A DNA stretch of 64,000 nucleotides from Trema orientale. Taxonomy: Eukaryota > Streptophyta > Magnoliopsida > Rosales > Cannabaceae. Shown piece after piece: positions 1 to 9,616 of the stretch (its first letter is position 1; each line of letters opens with the position of its first letter). The position numbers and the translations under genes were made by a program. The DNA is taken from positions 43,634 to 107,633 of the forward strand of contig JXTC01000133.1 in the NCBI GenBank assembly GCA_002914845.1, read 5' to 3'. The notes under the pieces were generated by a model that worked only from the letters and a program-made list of their open reading frames with translations, was not told the DNA's origin and did not search any database.

Positions 1-451
1 AAAAATGGCTCTTAAAGTTGGCCAAAAACGAGTGGACACGTAGCTAAAAAATGGGGAAAACGCGGCTTTCACGCGTACTGAAATCGCAGTGGCACTGCAG
101 TGCCCGTTCGGGCACTGCAGTGCCCTGCTGAGGCACCGCGGTGCCACTTTCTTGGTACTGCGGCGCCCTCGTTCTGGGGCTGAGGCACCACAGTGCCCAT
201 TTTAGGCACCGCGGCGCCTAGTTGCTGGTCCAGTTGAGTTTTTCAGCTCTCTTTGATGCTCCGGGCCTCGTTTCGACTATTAATCACTTCATAAACTTCT
301 CCTTTTTGGTGCTAAATATACACTAAGCCTCAATTTCTTATTTTCTATAATAAAAACACAAAATGACGTTAATACAACACAAATGCTTGAGAACTTACAA
401 TTATTTAAACTTGAAGAATACTTGATTTGTGAGTAAAATACACACTCATCA
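1..451 (-). mobile_element. Athila-type LTR, 5' part, minus strand, runs out of the window
   Basis: Read on the minus strand, the LTR begins at 451 with TGATGAGTG and then has a CTCACAAAT..AAGTAT motif. It shares this start with the LTRs at 11816, 52347 and 56089. It therefore marks the 5' edge of an Athila-like Ty3/gypsy element whose body lies to the left of the window. It interrupts the integrase reading frame that resumes at 452. The U3 part carries a striking GC-rich palindrome cluster, listed separately. Family assignment rests on shared LTR starts; no coding part is visible here. Confidence 0.75.
91..218. repeat. Cluster of six 14-bp GC-rich palindromes
   Basis: Six units of the form GGCACYGCRGYGCC, or one to three changes from it, start at 91, 111, 132, 154, 184 and 205. 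Several are perfect palindromes (GGCACTGCAGTGCC, GGCACCGCGGTGCC). Start-to-start spacing is 20, 21, 22, 30 and 21 bp, near whole turns of the helix. Similar but more degenerate GC-rich units occur at the matching place in the other Athila-type LTRs of this window. Confidence 0.8.
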
Positions 452-1222
452 CATCTATAGAAAATTTCACAAAATGATTTGAAGTTATTTCTCTCAAGAG
501 AGCCACATCAGAAGCTGCAAGCCAGTTTGTGCAAAAAACATTTCATCTGTCATTTTGGCATACCTCGAAGAATATTGTCTATTAATGAGACTTTTTTATT
601 GAACAACCTTTCGAGGCATTACTAGAAAGATGTCAAATCTTCCATGAAAAATCTACTAGATATTATCATCAAGGAAATGGAGCCATAGAAGTATTCAATA
701 AAACTTTGATAGCCATCATCAGAAAAATGATTGAGGAGAAATTGATCTGATGGGATGACTACCTACATCTTGCTCTTTGGGCATACAAAGCCACCAAACA
801 TACTACCACCAAAGAAACTCCGTTTTCTCTAGTATATGGAGCTGAAACTCTATGACCCGTGGAATTAAACATACCGTCAACTAAGATGGCACTTGGTAGA
901 ATAAAAAGCTTTCGAGAATTCGATCTCATAATTTTGGAAGATCAGAAAGCGCAAGCACAAGATAAGGTTTGAAATTATCAAAGGAAAATCATTCGATAAC
1001 AAATTAGTACGAGCTAAAAATTTCCAAAAAAGTGACTTAGTACTCAAAGTAGCTGATCACATTATGAAAGGAATGTATGCCACTAAGTTCACACCAAACT
1101 GGGAAGGACTCTATCAAATTGTGGATATCCAATCCAGTAGTTATTACACTCTCGAAGACCTGGATACAAGTACACTTTTTACACCAACCAACCTAAAATT
1201 CATCAAGAAGTACTTCATATAG
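452..1222 (+). pseudogene. Ty3/gypsy (Tat-like) integrase, 3' fragment
   Basis: The fragment belongs to a retrotransposon integrase, which inserts the element's cDNA into nuclear DNA. In frame from about 454 it reads like the integrase core (ENFTK, EVISLKRATSEAA), then YYHQGNGAIEVFNKTL, which carries the last catalytic Glu of the DDE triad. After that come LHLALWAYKATKHT and TPFSLVYGAET, typical of the Tat/Ogre branch. From about 1011 a second frame carries the C-terminal part (DLVLKVADHIM, FTPNWEGLYQI) and stops at about 1222. Stops at a Trp position (TGA), at 748, 855 and 968, and a frame change show it is dead. The N-terminal part is missing because the Athila-type LTR at 1-451 sits in the gene. 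Confidence 0.8.
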
Positions 1223-2516
1223 TTTTGTAGAAATCTCTGTATCTAGGAACTATTATAGATAAAGTTTTTATCCTATAATAAATAGTTGATATTAAGTTAT
1301 CTTAGGTTTCACTCATAAAATCATTATCTGAGCAATCTGCATACTTTACCATGATAGTTGTACAAATCCTAAGTAGGATAAAAACTACGCCCAAAAGTAT
1401 TCTTTGGTACGAGTATTTTGCTGCCAAGTTACATTGGAACTAAAGACTGTTAGTATAAACCCAAAAATTAGATATTTCCTGAGAGTATCTTTTAGTTCAA
1501 GCATATGCTGCCAATAATACCAGGGACTATCAATCGAGATTGGATTATATCAAGCCTAAAAGTACCTCTTGGTACAAGCTTATACTGTTAGTAGGTACAT
1601 TGGAACTAGGATCTGTCAGTATATATCCTAATCGATACTTTTGTGCAACTCAGGTTTAAAATATGAATTGGGCACACACCTCAATTTAAATTAGGAGCAC
1701 ACCTCAATTTAAACTGGGTGCACACCTTAGTCTAAACATATAATTGGGAGCACACCCTAATCAAAAAATTTTGGCCTTCATTATTTCAAAGTCAAAATAA
1801 TCTACAGTTTATTATCATTTAATCTAGTATTGAAATTTTTATTAGTTTCTATGCTTATCTGTATTTTTCTTTGCATTGGACTAATCTATTGTTTTGCATG
1901 AGGATTATTCTCTCTCTATTTACATGGCTTATATATGTGAAAAAAATATGCAAATAAGCACGCATATGATGACGAAGCCGCAAAATCAAGACTAAAGTTT
2001 GTCATCACTGCAAAAAGTTTTGCCAACAAGCAAGATATCAGAATGGTTAATCTAGACAATGTTCAAGTTAAACTCCAAAATTTGTTACTCACATATAGCG
2101 TACTCTTTTTCCTTTCTAAAGATCTTTTCTACTGGGATTTACTATAGTAAGGTTTTAACGAGGCATTGTTTGGATTGGGCTAATCCAATAGAAATGTTTT
2201 GGCATGACTATTTGGAACCTAACTAGAGCTAACTATCTGCTACTTGGAGCTTGCCTATAGACGGTATCGGTCATTCTTTTTAGATTTGAAGAATATTAGA
2301 TTATGTTACAAGTAGGTGCCAACCCAGTTGGGATGTGCTTTTAAAGTAATGGTGCTTTATCTTTTCTCAGAAATTCATCCAAAAGAAGGAATTCTCTCTA
2401 TACGAATGCAGTGTTTTCAAGACACATTCAAAGGCTATATTGGAGAAAAATTCACATCAGTGAGCTCTAGTGAATGGTCATATTCACTATAGCTCAGAGG
2501 ACTTAATATTTTGGAG
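1223..2516 (+). other. 3' non-coding part of the Tat-like element
   Basis: No reading frame is visible. It holds degenerate internal repeats. The stretch around 1370-1460 and that around 1550-1640 share a pattern of AAAAGTAY..TTGGTAC..GTAYATTGGAACTA. Between 1657 and 1765 there are about four units of roughly 30 bp built on GGGCACACCTYAATTTAAA. Long repeat-bearing 3' regions between integrase and LTR are usual in Tat/Ogre elements. A near-perfect hairpin (2462-2496, arms GAGCTCTAGTGAAT and ATTCACTATAGCTC) lies just before the presumed LTR start. Confidence 0.5.
1657..1765 (+). repeat. Degenerate ~30-bp tandem repeat
   Basis: About four units of a G(G/A)GCACACC-TYAATTTAAA motif follow one another in the non-coding tail of the Tat-like element. 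They are diverged, and I see no coding meaning. Confidence 0.65.
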
Positions 2517-3990
2517 TGTGATATTTTTTATTATTAATTACTAACTAAAATATTAGAATACAAATAATGTGATAATTGTGCAATATGTGATCAATTAAGA
2601 AACTTTGACGTGTCGATTTTTCATTGAAGTATTTCTTAGCCACTTGTTTACACCAAATTGGAAGTAATTAAGCAAATATTATTGCAATAGCTAATAAAAT
2701 AGTGCCATGTGTCAAGATGAAGATAAACTTGTGCCACCAAGAGCTTGGACACGTGTTAATATTCCATTGGACTATTTAAAAAAAAAAGTCTTTGGGACGT
2801 ACATTAGTCAGCTGCCTTTGTAAATTTGTGTCAAAGGACTTGTCTCTATGTGACACCTAGAGGCAAGGCGTTAAACTTTTACGGCCTTGAGCCATGCAAA
2901 TAGGAATAATGCTATGGGGCACCAGTGGTGCCTAGCACCACAATGATGTGTCAGTTTGTCACTGGCTAATCATAATTATAATTCAGGTAGGGCCCATATG
3001 GGATCCAGTTTATTAATTAAATCATCCAGTGATAGACAGACATGTCATTGTAGTGCTGGGCACCACCGGTGCCCCATAGCATCCAGTGATAGACAGACAT
3101 GTCATTGTAGTGCTGGGCACCACTGGTGCCACATAGCATTGCTCTGCAAATAGCGGTTGTGGTTTACTTTTTATGCCTATAAATAGGCTCTTTCTTTACT
3201 TGTAAAAGAACTAAGAATAATATAACCCAATTTCTTTTCTTTTTTTCTCTCTTACCATCTGCCACATTAAGTGCTTTAAATGCTTTTGCCTCCTTTCAAA
3301 AAATAAAAAACACTTTTGCCTTATTTTACCTTTTATTTATCTTAACCGAGACACCAACTTTCTCTCATCCTTTTACTTTCTCACATATATATTATTATAG
3401 TCCTTTTTTTGAACTGAATTATAATTCTTTTTCTTCCTTTTACATATAAACATAAAGTCAAACCCCATAACCTCCTGAACTAAATTCTCACCTGCACTCA
3501 TATACATACATATATATATATATTCTATGTATATATTTATATATTATATCCATTATTATTGTTATTATTCTTATTGTGTAGGTTTTGGAAATGCTGAACT
3601 ACTCACCCATTATTTCTCATACTCTATATTTATATATACAGAGTGCTAACTAACTAATTATATGTTTTGCTAACATTTAAATTATGTACTTTAAATATTC
3701 CCAGACTCGTGATTCTGAGTTATTTAGTAAGCTGAGTTATAGTTTATACAACGCTTGTTTGCAACTGTTCACATTAAATTTAGTATTTTTATATTCCTAT
3801 TATTTATTTTCAGTATTATTTATTTATATTTTTGACAGAATGGCTAGAATCACCTGTGTTAGAAAAACTAACCATCTATTTATTTGTTTCTGACCATATG
3901 GCTGGCATCATCTGTGTCAGAAACACTAGCTATCTAACATGTGGTGATGGTCATTAAAATCACCCACGCTTGTTTACTTGCAGATTGAGC
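2517..3990 (+). mobile_element. Probable 3' LTR of the Tat-like element
   Basis: The segment starts with TGTGATATTT after the non-coding tail of the integrase relic. It contains a good TATA box (TATAAATA, 3178-3185) followed by a pyrimidine-rich leader, as in an LTR U3-R junction. A MITE sits in its middle (2904-3144). The right end is not clear, because no matching 5' LTR or TSD is in the window; the end given is approximate. The short open frame around 3684-3893 has no recognisable protein. Confidence 0.4.
2904..3144. mobile_element. Mutator-type MITE, 241 bp, with 9-bp TSD
   Basis: A 9-bp direct repeat TGCAAATAG (2895-2903 and 3145-3153) flanks the element. The ends are inverted repeats of about 57 bp (left GAATAATGCTATGGGGCACC, right arm in reverse GAGCAATGCTATGTGGCACC). 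The right arm is present twice in tandem (about 3023-3079 and 3080-3136). A 9-bp TSD plus long terminal inverted repeats is the pattern of Mutator-like elements. It codes for nothing, so it needed a transposase from elsewhere. Confidence 0.85.
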
Positions 3991-4822
3991 TGTCAAAGAT
4001 GCCAATAATTTTTTTATACGTGGAATTGTATTGTTACAATTTTTCATGTCATTTTCTCTATTTTCTATCACTATCTTGCTTATCATTAATCAAGTGTTCT
4101 TACGCTTAATTAATTTCTCTCTGATCCTATCATAAAAAGAGCACTCGGAAAAATATGTCTATTAGAAAACTTCCATCCCGATATGAGAAACTTGGGTTGA
4201 AGAGAAAAATAGAGAATTTGATTCAATCATAAAATTGAGATGTGGTAAAGTGAGTGTTTCTTGTATTAAAATTTTGTAGCCTTTCTAATGAAATATGAGA
4301 GTATTCCATCAAATTTTTCCAAAAAGAACTTTTTTCTTCTTTTAAATTTTAAGAAGGCCCCGATTGATGAGAATTTGGCTTAAGACTCCAAAATGCTTGA
4401 GGTGCACATAATATTCGTTTGACTACTTCCACTACGCAATAAAGTGACGTTGGATGGTCGGTTGATTATTGCTGACAGCTCATAATATATAGTTCTTTAG
4501 TATGTGATTATTGAATTGAATTTGAGTGCAAGCTAGAATAAACATGCATATAGAAGACCTGAATTAGCTTAACCTATGTTAGACATTAATTTAACCGAAA
4601 GTTACTTCATATATTTCACCACCTAATCCGGAATAATTTATGCAGTAATACCTAATACATATATGCATACTAGTTCATGTATTTCACCCCAAGAAATCAA
4701 ACTATGACTCATTTAGTCTTTCTTCCACTCTTTATACCTAACTCCAACAAACATAAAGGAACGTATATATTAACCCCGACAAAACATTTCTTACACAAAT
4801 GATCTTTCCTTTCCAACTTTGT
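3991..4822. other. Upstream region of the lipid transfer protein gene
   Basis: AT-rich DNA without a gene-like reading frame or a recognised repeat. It includes the promoter-proximal region of the gene at 4907; only the TATA box just downstream is clear. Confidence 0.5.
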
Positions 4823-4830
4823 TATAAATA
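4823..4830 (+). promoter_or_regulatory. TATA box of the lipid transfer protein gene
   Basis: TATAAATA, 77 bp before the ATG at 4907. This leaves room for a 5' leader of about 45-50 nt if transcription starts about 30 bp downstream. Confidence 0.7.
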
Positions 4831-4906
4831 GAGAGAGATATATAGATATTGTGATCATCACACTACACACCCTAGGAGAGTCTCATATCTATAGATCTCT
4901 GAAACC

Positions 4907-5596
4907 ATGGAATTCTCAAGGAGTTCAAAAATGGCTGCAGTTTTTGTGCTTCTTTTCTTGCTCGTCGCAGCCTCGGAGGCTGCGATTTCATGCAGCGACG
5001 TGATTAAGGATCTGAGACCTTGCGTGAACTATCTGGTGAACGGGTCTGGAAAGCCACCTGCTTCCTGCTGTGCAGGAGTTTCAGCTCTGGCGTCTGCAGC
5101 ATCGACCTCGGACGATAAGAAGGCCGCTTGCAACTGCATCAAGTCTGCGTCGAAGAACATCAACATTAAATCGGAGTTAGCTCAGGCTCTTCCCAAGAAC
5201 TGCGGGATTAGTCTGCCCTTCACCGTTTCTCCCAATACCGACTGTTCCACGTATAATGCTTATACTTATATCTCTACACGCATTTTAGCACTTTTAGTAT
5301 TCATAACCGGTCCCGATTTTTTTTTTTTTTTCATTTTTTTTTTTGTTAAGTTTAACTTTTATGTGAAAAGAAGCTAAACAACATGGGCCATGAAAAAAAA
5401 AAAAAAAAAGAAGGTAAATGTGAAAGATCACTAGAAGAGTGCTGAGAAAAAAAAAATATATATATATGTATATATGCGGAGCAGTGAGCAATTTATTCAC
5501 TAGTTTAACGTTTTTGTTTCGTTACGTGGAAACATATATACTTTGTTGTACGTAGTCAAATAAAAGATATGCCACTTAGGTTGAACACTGTAATAC

Positions 5597-5630
<34 letters not shown>

Positions 5631-5956
5631 CACACAAAGATTATATACATACCAGAAGTAGTAGTTTTGTGATTGTGATTGGACATAACTGTAGCGTTGA
5701 TCACCTTTCTTTTAATTAGGTTCTGAAATCTCATGACCTATCATATAGAAGAATAAGCCTAAAATGCCATAGTTCAATTTAAATGTTATCTGATGTAAAT
5801 GCATATTACTGATCTTAGCTATTCATGATTATCAGAGAAGTCTGGATATTAGCTTTTCCAATTTGTCATTCTAGTCCTTCGTAAGTTGTTTATTTCATTC
5901 TGCAATACTGATTACATGTCTTTTCCTTTCGCTTTTTCGTTTGCAGGGTTGGTTAA
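4907..5956 (+). CDS. Type I non-specific lipid transfer protein, exons 4907-5250 and 5947-5956
   Basis: This is a small secreted protein that binds lipids in a hydrophobic tunnel in the cell wall space; family roles include cuticle lipid transport and defence. The join encodes 117 aa. Residues 1-25 or 26 form a signal peptide (hydrophobic core VFVLLFLLVAA). The eight Cys lie at 29, 39, 54, 55, 75, 77, 99 and 113. This gives C-X9-C-X14-CC-X19-CXC-X21-C-X13-C, the type I pattern, and a mature protein of about 9 kDa. The donor AC|GTATAATG follows the last Cys codon region, and the acceptor TTTGCAG at 5946 gives a second exon coding only the last residues (VG, stop). A 3' intron a few codons before the stop is usual in this family. 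The ATG lies in ACCATGG. Read through the donor, the frame gains 41 Phe-rich residues, which I take as intron. The 696-bp intron holds poly(T), poly(A) and TA runs. Confidence 0.92.
5599..5622. repeat. (AT)n microsatellite in the lipid transfer protein intron
   Basis: A run of alternating A and T of about 24 bp inside the intron; useful only as a length-variable marker. Confidence 0.9.
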
Positions 5957-6640
5957 AAGTTGAAGCTTAATTCTAGTGAAGCTCTACCGTGTTAGTGTAA
6001 TAGATTCACTATCGTTCCATATTCCACATTTGTACTGGAATATTATAGTATGTTTTGTTGAATAAGCCCGAATCTCAGGTGTATTTCTGTGGTTCTACCG
6101 GCATGTTGTTCAAAGCTTTTGAGCATGTTTTTGCATTCAGTTATTATTGTGCTTCAAATTAATTAATATAATATATCCAGTTTTATTTAGCTTCTCACTT
6201 ATCAACTTTATGAAAAAAGAAAAAAAAATTCCAACAACTCATGTTGAAATACTTAAATTACGTTAGAATTTGAAATTCATCGACTTCACTTGGCATGAGA
6301 GAAAAGTGGAAGCAAGGAGAGGGTGGGAAGATTAATAGATTGTTTTTGAACCGTGTGATTGTTAATTTATTTGGAAAGAGAGAGACCATGGAATGGAATG
6401 AATTTGGGTAGTGATTTGTTCCCCATTTAGGTCATATTTTGTGTTGTTCCAAGGTTCGTAAGACAATATGGGAAACGAAAAGAAATGAATAAAAATATTT
6501 ATTTGACCGATTTAAAATGGGTTATTACCAGATTAAATTTTGGGTTTTTAAATTTTAGCAAAGAAAATCTTGGATTTCTAGTTATATCAAATAACTTTTT
6601 TTTCTTTTTTTTTTTTAATTTTCAAATTCAATCAAATGGG
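5957..6640. other. 3' untranslated and intergenic region
   Basis: The first 200 bases or so are probably the 3' UTR of the lipid transfer protein gene (T-rich, with AATTAATATAATATA near 6160). The rest is AT-rich, with no gene or clear repeat. Confidence 0.5.
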
Positions 6641-8610
6641 ACCAAAACAAACATTTGATCAAAATTGGTATGCGGATGACCTGTATGGCCTTAGTAGTCA
6701 ATATGTATGAAAATAATATACCATCTCTGTAAAAACCTAAATTTTTCAAGGGCATTCTAGTAAATTTTAGCCTAAAAAAATAATTAAAAAATAAAAATAA
6801 AATTAATGTTTTATATAAATGGTGGAGCTCATTTTGTCTTCAAATGTAACACTCCTTCCCCTCCACACCCGACACCTTCTCTCTCTCTCTCTCGTTTTTC
6901 TTTTTCTTTTCTTCCATTAACCATGGCCAAACTACCAACTTCTCTCTTCTATCCGTGCATAACCACGAGGAAATAGTTATCATCTTGCCACCTTACTCCT
7001 TGCCATGCTACCTTCAAGATCTGACCTCCTCCTACTTAGTTGGTTATCAGAATACGGGGTTATAGGTGGTCAAATTAGGTCAAATGACTACAAAATGAAA
7101 ATGACCGTGAAAGTTTCTGGCGCCACAGTGCCACCATCCAGCTACCTGGAGGGTTGCTGTTGGTCTCTTTCGACTCATCTCATCACGTGCTTCTATTCAA
7201 GACCTTTCTCACGTCCTAGATCGCTGCCGGTGAGCATTTCATAACTTTCGTCATTTTTGTAATTGGTTTGTGTCATTTTTGTAATTATTTTTGTGAAGTT
7301 ATTTTTATGGGCATAAAAGTTATATGAGTTGATAGAGGAGATTGAATCATGAATAAATATGGTGGTGCTGTCCTTAATCAAAATATAGTTTAAGAAACAT
7401 CTAAAATTGAAACATATGATATTTTTCTAATTTGGGATAAAAAGTGATATTTTTGCAAAATTGAATAGTATTAGACTGAAGTTTATTACCATTCAGATTG
7501 GGCCTTGGGCTGAGCTTAGAAAAGTGTTATTTTTCGAAATATTTATGCAAAAGTGATATTTTACAAATAAAAAGCAAAGTTGAATTTTTTTAAATATTTT
7601 CGAAAGTGATATTTTCCTAAATAATTCTGTTATAATGATATTTTCTAAAATATTTCAGGACAGTGACATTTGTTTAAATATTCAGCAAAGATAATATTTT
7701 TCTAGATACTTTGGAAAAGTGGACTCTTTTCAAATTCGTTCCAAAAAAGGATATTTTTGTAATTCATTGATTTAAAGCCCGTTTAAGGCTTGGGACCTTA
7801 AAACTAAATTTTGACTTCAAATTTTGATTTAATGAGGTCGAGAAACAAGTTTTGATATATAATACTCATATGTTTCAAAGTGGCACAAATTTCGAGGCTC
7901 GTGAATAGTGTCATTTTTCATGCCACTAACTGCGGGATCCATTTTTGACAAATTATATATCTAACTTAGCATTTTTGGGTGCTCTGAATTCAGTGGTGAC
8001 CTCCGTTTCTCAATCTGAGGCTTTGTTGGAAAAGTCACTTTTTCAAGTGGGCTTACCGGGCTCCCAAAACAACCGTTCGAATACCCAAGTGACCAATGGG
8101 AGTTTTCTTCGAGCGTCGTTAGCTTAGTTTAGCTACCATATTGAGGTAGGGGTTCGATTACCTAATTTTATATATGTTTTAATTTTTAACTGCATTAAAG
8201 TTTTTTATAAAAAATTGTGATTTTACGATGATTTGTTAAAAATTGTTGAATTATATTGGGATTGGACTGTATAGATTTTAATACGTATTTTTACATTGTG
8301 ATTATAGGATAAAATAGCAGTATATTATCCATGTTACAGTAAATCCCAGGATAATGTCACGTGAGATTTTAAAGCATGATTTGATTATTGGATGTATGGT
8401 TATTGTGAACGGTTACATGTTGTACATACCATAGGATCACACACTTGAGTTCCGTTATAGCATCGCGGTATTTTGGATCACTTGCGAGTTGCTATAGTGC
8501 TAGGTGAGAGACTTAGGCCTCTGTATAGGTTTTTGCTGATACACCTACGGGCAGTGTCAAGATGCTGGGTACTTTTGCTACAGAGGTATTACAGGACCGT
8601 GATGGGAGAA
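6641..8610 (+). mobile_element. Decayed LTR-like non-coding DNA
   Basis: There is no credible coding region. The stretch has features seen in LTRs of large gypsy elements: a TATA-like segment (TATATAAATGG near 6812), a CT-rich leader (6880-6915), then long unstructured DNA ending in a G-rich part (8400-8610). Between about 7380 and 7760 a loose repeat of AAAAGTGATATTTT recurs about seven times. I cannot show ends or TSDs, so the element type is inference. Short frames here, for example 7945-8127, look like chance. Confidence 0.3.
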
Positions 8611-8689
8611 TGAGAGCTCACATTTCTATCTTGCTAATGTATGATATGTACAATAATGTCGATTTGGTTTTGATTTTGAACGTGTGAAT

Positions 8690-9500
8690 ATTTTGTAAGA
8701 AGTCTGTAAAGTACAAGCGTCATCTTGCCACTCGTTATGAGAAAGCTGAGGCATGTTTGGAGTGTGTACATGTGCAAATTTTTGAACGAATGGAGGTAGT
8801 TTCCTACAACAAGCATACATTATTTGTCACTTTTTTTGATGAATATTCGGACTTTGGTCAAGTATATCTTCTGACAAAATACGATGAAGTCCTAGATACT
8901 TTCCATGAGTTCGACAGAAAGGTGCATATGTAACACGACATCAAGGTCAAGAAGTTCAAGATTAAAGCTGAACACATAGATTTTGATTCTCTACATGACC
9001 TACTGAGACCAACACTAGCTGATCTTGCTATTCCTTATAAATATGCAACTATCTATGAGCATAGTCTAATAGGAGCTGCTGAGAGGTACAACATTAGACT
9101 CAAGCATATCATAGAGCTGATGTACAAGGAGTCGCTGCTGTCAGAAAGATATTGGGATTATGCTTTAAAGACATCTTCATATATCCTCAACTTCACTCCA
9201 TCAGATAAAGTTACTTCGACACCTTTTCAGATGTGAATTGGCTATATAGAGAGCTTAGAGCATCTAAAGGTATAGGGTTGTGAAGTATACCTATGCAAGA
9301 AAGTGGGAGACGAAGTTGATAAGAATTCAGAAAAATATTTTCTGCTTGGCTACCCATAGGAAGAGAAGGGCTATCTTCGTTATAGACAATCTACCAATAC
9401 TATCTTCATCAGTAGAAGTGGAGACTTTCTAGAAGATGAGAGAGAAGTTCTTCAAGAAAACGATGAAGAGAGAGCTTATGATCTTCATTTCTTTTCTTAG
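8690..9500 (+). pseudogene. Ty1/copia integrase fragment
   Basis: The broken frame reads like the GAG-prepol/integrase region of copia elements. It shows CLECVHVQIFERM, then LFVTFFDEYSDFGQVYLL (first catalytic Asp region), then SLIGAAERYNIRLKHIIELM (third catalytic residue region, Glu kept), RYWDYALKTSSYILNFTP and KYFLLGYP-EEKGY. Stops interrupt it, for example at the Trp of the TPFQMW-like motif. It ends at 9500. Copia polyproteins continue from integrase into reverse transcriptase and RNase H. Here the LTR follows after only about 115 bp, so that roughly 2-kb part is deleted, as are gag and protease upstream. Confidence 0.8.
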
Positions 9501-9605
9501 TCTTAAGTTGTTAGTTAAACACTTAATTTTTGCTTTTATTAATTTCAGGCATTTGAAATATTTTTGGGCTTTTAGTATGTTAGTTTGAGTAACTGCTTTT
9601 TGGAC

Positions 9606-9616
9606 AAGTGGGAGAA
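9606..9616 (+). other. Polypurine tract of the copia element
   Basis: AAGTGGGAGAA directly abuts the TGTTGGAATATT start of the LTR. It is the usual copia plus-strand primer site and confirms this LTR as the 3' one. Confidence 0.8.

Noticed and set aside
3684..3893. Open frame of 69 codons in the probable Tat LTR
   Set aside because: Hydrophobic AT-rich translation, no domain, lies in LTR-like DNA.
5251..5377. C-terminal 41-residue extension of the lipid transfer protein
   Set aside because: A GT donor right after the last Cys codon and an AG acceptor that restores the usual short end make this an intron; kept only as a low-interest note.
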